From contig OW203986.1 of assembly GCA_934047225.1 (NCBI GenBank), positions 15,503,221 to 15,567,220 on the forward strand: a stretch of 64,000 bases of DNA, in the 5' to 3' direction. The stretch is from Ypsolopha sequella (lineage: Eukaryota > Arthropoda > Insecta > Lepidoptera > Ypsolophidae). The notes below the pieces were generated by a model. The model was not told where the DNA came from. It worked only from the letters and a program-made list of their open reading frames with translations, and did not search any database. Numbering within the stretch: the stretch's first letter is position 1; each line of letters starts with the position of its first letter. Shown here piece after piece: positions 57,126 to 64,000 of this stretch. A program made the translations under genes and the position numbers.

Positions 57126-59484
57126 ACGCCATAAACGGAAAAAAAATTTTGAACTTGAATTTTTTGGATCTAAAAATGTACTATAATTTGGTGAAATAAT
57201 AATTAAAATCGCTTTAGGCGTTTGGAAGGAGTAAGATAATTCTTGTGTTAATCATGTGAAACTTTCGATGACTTTCGATTTTTTATCAAAACTTACAATA
57301 GAAAAACAGTTTATGAAACTTAAAATTTATTTTCGACTCTAATGCCTATCATATATTTTTATGAAAGTTTTTAGACCACCCGTGTGGGAGGAGTAGCCTT
57401 CAAAGACAGGTCCAAATTGCAGTTGGCGTATCCATTCGCCTTAAACAATAAAAATATTTCATCTCTAACATGAAGCAAAACGATCAAACAAACTGTCAAT
57501 ATTGATAAGAGAAACTCATCATGAGAAACTTCAGACAATACCGAGTGTGATGCGCCATGTTACCCGTAAATTTTGAATACATTGTCATGGGAGGTACTTG
57601 AGCATTGAAAAATAGGAATGAGTGACAGCTTTCATTGTGAGCTGCGGCTGATAAGACCGACAGGTCTCTACCCCCCGACCCCGAGCAAACGAGTTCATGT
57701 CATTGAGCCGACATTGTGCTCCGACAAAGATCTAACACTCTCTTTGGAAACACCTAACAAATTATACCTATGACTTCTAAAACACTGGTTAAATTTCATA
57801 ATAAAAGCAAATCAATTCCAAATTTGCGAGAGAAATCGCAAGGTTAACTTCGAAGCGCAGACTTTCACATGAATAAAGTGCCTACTGGTAGTTAAATACA
57901 ATGTTTTCAATTGCAACCTGTGATTACTTCCTTTGAGCTGGAAAACTTAGCTAGGATTGATGTTCACGCAGAAAGAGCCCTTACGCACCTGCGTAAGGTG
58001 GCTATAAAAGTTGCGTAACTCTTTTTACATTACGCGTTATTCTCGTACCGACAAAATTCCATCACGGTTTTACGAGCTCACGCGTAATTAGCGCAAAAAC
58101 ATTTACTGTACTCCGAGTGGAGTAAGAGCAGATGTCAATATTAGGGCGTTGGCTTGGCAACTCAAGCTACCGACCTGTAAACCCCTTTGCTCACAGTACT
58201 ATGGATAATTAGTGGTGAATGGAGGCAGCGAGGCGCCCACTGAAGAAATTAGTTTGCAGTTAGCCGCAAGTGCGATGTTGCCACAGCGCCGAGTAATCAC
58301 TCTTTGTCAGGTACGCTGGGTTAGACGTGTAATCAAAATGGTTTTCCCATAGAAACACGCTTTTCTTTCCCATAAATCTGCATTTGAAAATGGGTCAACA
58401 GCAATGCGAATATCGCGGTCGAGATTCACACCCGGATTCGCTAATACAGCATCCAATGAATGTAAGTTTAATATTTGGCTAAGTGCGCGTCAGATTCGTG
58501 CACAAAGGGTTTCATACAACTACACTTGTATATAGTAAACTTTTTTATATTATTATTATTATATTGATAATATTTTGTTACAAATCCGGAGATTATATCA
58601 CAATAAAAACCGATCAAGTGTGAGTCAAACTCATGCACCGACTGTTCCATATTAGTTACACTTTTAAAATATATACCTATTGGTCTCTTTTATACCTAGT
58701 GCCATCAAGATTATGTAGATTATTCTTTTAGAAACTGAAACTTACTGCGCGTAGCTAGTTTAACTTTTTGTACTTTTATAGAACACGTCAATAAATATTA
58801 AAATGCAAAGTAATATTAAAATTACATACAACTTATGTGTATCTTTGGTTTTGGACAGGTTTAATTAATTAATGCCGTTTGTCCTCTATTTTATTCTGTA
58901 GGTTGTTAATAATGTGTTATTTGTTGTTACATACATATACTCACGCCTGTCTCCCAGAGTGGTAGACAGGTACTACAAATTTCCATCTGCTACGATCCAG
59001 ACACGCCTCGTTCGCATCTTCCACATCCATCAATCTAGTCATACTAGCTCTTCTATTCCGGGTACTTTCGACATAATTTTTTGTTGCCGTAAAATAAATT
59101 ATTATTAAGCTAAAAATATAAACTTGGTTCAAATGTTATACTAGGCTATTGTGAAAACTAAAAGTAATAACCTATGATATATAACGGGGCTTTTGTAGCC
59201 TCTAAGCTCATGCCAACCATCCAACGAGGAAAACTTTACGAGTAGAGCCGCAATTCTCCAGAACGAATAGGCAGGTTTATGTCTGAAAGACTCCTACTTA
59301 TTTACCAAGAAAGGAGAACTGATGATAAATAGCTCACAATGAAACATGTGACAATACATCCATCGCAGTAGAACAGACTATTGTGCATTTTCTTGGACAG
59401 TTTGTTTTTCTGTAAGAGATTTTAACTCGTACTTATTTAGTCGTATGCTCGACAGTGTCGTAAAAGTAAATGATAAATACTCAC
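57126..59484. other. Probable intron of the PDZ gene; repeat scraps
   Basis: Contains two head-to-tail fragments of the end of the 47741 repeat on the minus strand (58480-58525 and 58605-58650, 'aaaccgatcaagtgtgagtc'). An R-E repeat lies at 58928-59075 ('tactcacgcctgtctcccag'). No further exon of the PDZ gene was recognised here. Confidence 0.45.
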
Positions 59485-61193
59485 TGGTTGTCGATGACAT
59501 CACTGGACTCATCCAGCTCTCCAATGGTATCCAAAGAAGCCCCAGAACCATCTTCTCTTGGCTCCGCGAGAGGCGGCGGCGGTGGCGGTGCGCTCGTTGG
59601 CCGCGCAAGAGGAGTCGGTGTCTCGCACTCCTTAAATTGTGGCTTTGGCACAAAATCTATCAACCGAGGTAACGCTTCAGGTACTGTATCATCCTCCATC
59701 CTCTCCGCAGTCTTATTGTTCATCTCAGCTTCTGATCTCTGCAGCCAAGTCTCTATACAGTTCTTCTTTGTAGGGGTCAACAAAGGTTCTGGAACCGGAG
59801 GTGGTGGAGTCTCTGGTATTGGTATCGGTCTCTGCTTTTTTTCACTTGATGCCCGTTCTAGTTTTGTACTTCTAGGCATCGGTTTGGGTTTTTCAGTCAT
59901 CAGTTCCACTTTTGTTTGACGTTGTTCGCTTGTTTCTAGGCTAACACAACCCACGTTCCGTGCATTAGTGTTGTTGTTATTCTTATCGTTGGGTGCTAAT
60001 TTCTTTGTGTTTGATATCACCTCTTCTGTAACTAAAGGTGTTAGTACCGTATCGAAACCGTTACTTGTTTTCTCGACAGTTTTAATTTCAGTCTTTAGTT
60101 CCGTCTGTTTTTCCAAGATTTTTGTTGACGATAAATCTTTGAGAATATCAGAATCAATATTTTCGATGCAGTTCAAAACTTTTTGAATATCGATTGTTTT
60201 CGGTTGCAATATTGGAGTGGAAGGAATGCTGTTTTCTACTGAACTAGCCATGGAACTGAGCCTGTCTACGACTGTAGAAATAGAACTGCCTGTATCATCA
60301 GATTCGGCATCTGCTAGCGCTAAACATCGTTCCCATTCCGTTGATAAAAGATCTATATATACCTCAGCTTCCGGAGGCATCGTTTTTCCATCTGATAGTC
60401 TGCGAACAAGTCTTCGAACTTCTTCTGGTGAACCTCTTTTCAAACTAGCAAAGCTTTCTTTGTTTTGCCGGTGTAAATGACTATCGAAAGATGACTTTCT
60501 TGATAGTTTATTGTTTATGCTTCCTGAGAGACCATTTACATTATTATCTTTGTCATTTACCACCGTGCTTATAACACAGCTTTGTTCACCGAGTGCTTGT
60601 AAAACTGATTTATCTTTGAATGAGTTTTTCTTTCCCAATTTCCTAGGTGGAACTGGCGGTGGTAATGTCGTTGGCCTCATCATTTCTATAGGCTGTTTGA
60701 TTTCAGTACTAGCCGAGTCAGTTATATCTACTGATTTGTGTTCCGTTCCATTTTCAGACGCAAAATGTCTGACAAGTAATGTTAAGGTTTCATCAGAATC
60801 TTTAAGGCGACGAACACAATCAATTCTAGTCAAATCTGAAACCGAAACACCATCTATCGCTAATATTTCATCTCCTGGTATCAGTTTTCCCCACGGAGCG
60901 ATTGCATTAGCTGCAGGACTGTCTTCTGTGCATGATTGTACGAGAAGCCTTCGCACCTTTTCAGCAGCTGCTGATCCTCCTTCGAACTTCAGGCCAAGAC
61001 CGAGTCGTGCTCCCCGAGGTCTGCGGACTACAACTTCAGCTGCTCCAGCGGCAGCACCTAACGTCAGCACGGTTACGAAGGTGGGGTCACGCACACTTGC
61101 AGCTGGGGCTGCAGCAGTGACAGTGGTAGCAGATTGGCTTTCGCCCACCGGCACGATGGTAACGAACTCCTCGCCGGGCGCGCTCGTCGCCAT
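59485..61193 (-). CDS. PDZ-domain scaffold-like protein, 5' coding exon (569 codons, continues)
   Basis: The minus-strand ATG at 61193 opens a long exon. Residues about 52-143 form a PDZ domain: carboxylate-binding loop LGLGLKF (65-71), WGKLIPGDEILAIDGVSVSD (101-120) and closing LTLLVRH. PDZ domains bind C-terminal peptides and organise membrane-cortex complexes. A PPPVPPRK motif (178-185) is a candidate SH3 ligand. The rest is low-complexity, Ser/Thr/Glu-rich and proline-rich (TPPPPVPEP, APPPPPPLAEP), with a conserved-looking EVYIDLLSTEWERCLALAD block near 290. The exon ends two bases into a codon at a consensus donor (CCA|GTGAGT); the TGA just beyond is intronic. Upstream, an acceptor-like site (tttttgtcgccag) suggests a 5' UTR exon edge near 61245. 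The orthologue is not recognised. Later exons should lie at lower coordinates. Confidence 0.85.
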
Positions 61194-61480
61194 GCCGTGT
61201 GCAACGCGCGCCCGTGCCGATTCACTGCTGCTCTGGAGCGCGAATCTGGCGACAAAAAATATTCATGAGCTTGCGTAATAAAAATGCAATAATGGTTTAG
61301 AGTTGCGCGCGCGACGAACGGCACGCGAGGACTGCGCGAGGCCTCTCTCTTTCACCGTTGCGCTGTGCACAACCGCTTCGAGATGAACCAAGATCGGAAG
61401 CGTCGATTTCCGTTATCTGGTCCCGGCGCGACGTGCCAAATATGGCCGGGTCCTCCCTTCTCGTTCTCCGAAATAATTTG
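61194..61480 (-). promoter_or_regulatory. GC-rich 5' region of the PDZ gene
   Basis: CpG-dense sequence immediately upstream of the start codon (61200-61245 and 61305-61480, e.g. 'gcgcgcgcgacgaacggcac'). It could be 5' UTR and promoter. If the acceptor near 61246 is used, transcription starts further upstream. Confidence 0.45.
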
Positions 61481-61689
61481 ATAGGCTGATCCGGTCAGTC
61501 AGGTGGCCATTATTAAATCGATCGATAACAATTTAACTACCAGACCTACCATTACAGGAATCCAAGAATGTTAATTTGTATAAAAATGTAATAAATTAAA
61601 AGCATCTTAAAACTTCTTGAAAATGAAGTCCAACTTAATTTAAGGTTGAAGTCCAGTTAAAATCACTTTCGTCCCAAACGATGTGAAAG

Positions 61690-61980
61690 TGTAACGAGCA
61701 TAATTATGTCCGAATACGTTAACCACAACATCCAAAGTACGTGCACCGAGCGAGCACCAGCATCACATCATTACGATGCTGTCGAGAATTCGAGATGTGG
61801 GTCAGTGGAGCTGAAGGCAGACGGCTGGTGGTTGGTGGCGGAGTCTTCACGGAGATTGACGCATTAGCATTTAGCCGGAGGCCGACGGCGCGGCGGCGTC
61901 GTCGGGGCCCGTTACTCCAGGGCCTCGTTCGCAAAGGGCCATTCTCACGGTTCGCGCCAATTTTCATGATAAACAACTAT
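61690..61980. promoter_or_regulatory. Second GC-rich island upstream of the PDZ gene
   Basis: A compact GC- and CpG-rich block (densest at 61860-61950), about 0.6 kb upstream of the PDZ start. Frames are open on both strands without a domain. A non-coding first exon/promoter is a reasonable reading. Confidence 0.35.
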
Positions 61981-62740
61981 TGAACTTTACGGCTTCCACA
62001 CATACGTATACTCATTAACATTCATACAGCTTCTCTCCCCCATTGATTTGATAACAATACAGTGGACGGATAGCCTATACTTATACAGTATACAACCTGA
62101 CGTTGGGCAACCTCCGATCTCATCATAAGTGATTTCAATGAGTCATCACTTTACACACGAGATTTAGCCCAAATGAGAGTAAGCCGGCTATCAGCGTTCC
62201 TAATATCGTGTTGTTACACTGTAAACAATGAAAGCTTGCCAAACTGTATGCAGCATTGTTTACAAATATCACTTAAGTGGATCGTTTATGGCAGCGCCTT
62301 GAAATAATAGAGCATTAAATAGGCGTTTCGAAATATGTGCTCAAAAAAAATTTTTGTTAGACCTTTGTTTTTATTATTTACACGCAAAGCAGTGTTAAAA
62401 TAAAAATCGATGCACTGAGGAGACTAAGAGTATTATTTTATAGTTTGCCCTGCATGTGTTCCATTATTATGTAAGTTTAATTAAAATATGGTAATTTTTT
62501 AAGTTTATAAAAAGGTTAACAGCATTGTTTAAATTATTGATCGCTTACTTGGCAAGATTTTACATGCAAGTCACGTATGTACATCTAATATAATACATAA
62601 TAACCTGTACATAAAAATATATAAAAACATACCAACAAACTACAGAAGAAATAATAGTTACCAAACTTGGTCACTTTTTTCACATTTACGTTTTTGGTGG
62701 GATTTGTATTTCAGAATAGCATAGTAATAACAATGCAAAT

Positions 62741-63010
62741 ATACAACGTGTAACAGAAAGGTGTAACCATATTTGAAGAGCTTATTCAGTCAATGGAAAA
62801 AAACAACTTTTACTATGGAGACAACCCTGAAATCTCGAAAAAAAATCTGCCCTTCTATACATTTCGGCCGAGCGGCATGGCATTTTTTTATGAAACAGTC
62901 GATTTTTTTCTTTCGATATACAGGGTTTGTTCCATAGTAAAAGTTGTTCTATACCATTGACTGAATAAGCTCTTCAAATATGGTTACACCTTTATGTTAC
63001 ACGTTGTATA
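62741..63010. mobile_element. Near-perfect hairpin MITE (about 270 bp)
   Basis: 'acaacgtgtaacagaaaggt' at the left mirrors 'acctttatgttacacgttgt' at the right, and 'gaagagcttattcagtcaat' mirrors 'attgactgaataagctcttc'. The central 'aacaacttttactatgg' and its inverse 'ccatagtaaaagttgtt' recall the fold-back family at 35215. Confidence 0.85.
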
Positions 63011-64000
63011 ATTATAACTATACAAACGAACTGGTGCTATTTTCATAAATAAATATGTAAGGCAATTCCTAATAATCTGGTACCATAATGTAATGCTGTA
63101 AACATCGTCAATTTCACACTGGATGGAGAACAAGGTGAATGTAATACCATTGTCTTCTTATCACTCTAAAAATGATGGAATTCAGTCTATAAACCCACAA
63201 ATTACTGGATTCTATTAAATATTTGTAGATTTATGAAGTTTTTGACGATAAGAGCGATTTGAGCGGTCGCTCAGGGGTATACAAAGTGAAATTTAATCAA
63301 ACGCCCGAATTCATACCGGAGGCTCGGTAAGTAATTAGAAACAAGGTCCAAGAATCCTAATTTTTGAAATCATAAAAAAAACTTTGTTCCCATACGAACT
63401 GAACTAGTTCAAATACAATTCCTAGTATAAGCAGTAAGGTAGCAAAATGTTTGTTTCAAATTTCAAAGGGGAACGAAAATACAAACAGAAATAAAATGTC
63501 AGCTTTCGGATGATTTTGTTGCAATAATTAGGTTACGTATAGCCATAAAAAAAAATACATGTTTTTGGTTGAACTTTAAGGTATTCATTTTCCACAAACC
63601 ACGTTAATCGATTCATATTTGTACTGTCAATGAATTTTTTTGTAACCCTCTATTGCACACTTCTTATCAATTTTGTTTCAGGTATCGCTTTCGCGATTTT
63701 GTTGGTTTTTTTTTAATAAAATTAGTGTGGATGATATCTATTCATTTTCCAAATTCCACGTTATTCGGGTCAAAAAAAGCACCCCCTTTTTCCAAAAATA
63801 CGTAAATCCACTGATGCAGTCAGCGGCAGCAAGATATTGTCAGTCTACGCCTAGCGTTGGCGCCCGTAAGACGTGGAACCTGTGCCCTTTTTTGCAAGCT
63901 ATAAATATCTCCCAAAACTACTTCAAAACACATTGAAATTAATTTTATAAAGTAATATTTCGAGGAGCATCATATTCCTGCCGTTAAAAACTCAACAAAA
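63011..64000. other. No gene; partial MITE at 63277
   Basis: 'acaaagtgaaatttaatcaa' followed by 'cgcccgaattcataccgg' (63279-63330) matches the left half of the small element at 20246. The 87-codon plus frame at 63673 shows no domain. The rest is AT-rich. Confidence 0.4.

Noticed and set aside
60511..61278. 255-codon plus-strand frame
   Set aside because: It is the antisense shadow of the PDZ exon; the PDZ frame has a domain, start codon and donor.
1..64000. tRNA, rRNA or snRNA genes
   Set aside because: No convincing A/B-box pair with a cloverleaf or rRNA core motif was found by eye; 'ggttcgaacg' near 16903 lacks the rest of a tRNA. A tRNAscan/Infernal run would be decisive.

Overview
The window looks like lepidopteran (moth or butterfly) nuclear DNA. 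It is AT-rich and gene-poor and is packed with short fold-back MITEs, LINE 3' ends and the dispersed repeat that opens with a 'gggttccgta' motif and closes with 'gaccggttttt', which I know from lepidopteran genomes. I saw no bacterial operon, rRNA or CRISPR array.

Host coding sequence is sparse, and every piece I can support lies on the minus strand. The best is a 5' coding exon of a PDZ-domain scaffold-like protein (59485-61193), with GC-rich upstream sequence at 61194-61480 and 61690-61980. A start-codon exon (38146-38256) and a 68-bp internal exon (11117-11184) have good splice signals; the 68-bp exon is phase-compatible with the PDZ exon. A possible terminal exon with poly(A) signals lies at 23723-23971. 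Much of the window may therefore be intron of one or more long minus-strand genes.

Mobile DNA dominates. At 25731-31194 lies a BEL/Pao LTR retrotransposon with two 652-bp LTRs in which I found no difference, a 5-bp target duplication and an intact gag ORF, but only collapsed remains of pol. It sits inside a LINE 3' UTR that also carries a second insertion. Older elements include a BEL/Pao relic (7054-8601), a jockey/CR1-like LINE with RT remnants (18480-20040) and a related 5'-truncated LINE (20041-21110). TTAA-flanked MITEs (15277, 16581, 17006, 48723), TA-flanked MITEs (34406, 36781, 48233, 53699), a hAT MITE with a perfect 8-bp duplication (35907) and many hairpin MITEs are resolved to approximate base positions.

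The most unusual object is at 49689-53529: 769-bp near-identical inverted arms enclosing a broken gene for a FEN1/PIN-like nuclease with a cysteine-rich CXC-like tail. I see no DDE transposase, tyrosine recombinase or reverse transcriptase in it. Both arms contain part of the gene and a copy of another dispersed repeat, so the arms must have been duplicated or homogenised after those sequences were in place.

A second odd structure is the fold-back element at 55335-56260, which carries a GTGACAGATGT-type minisatellite in its spacer.
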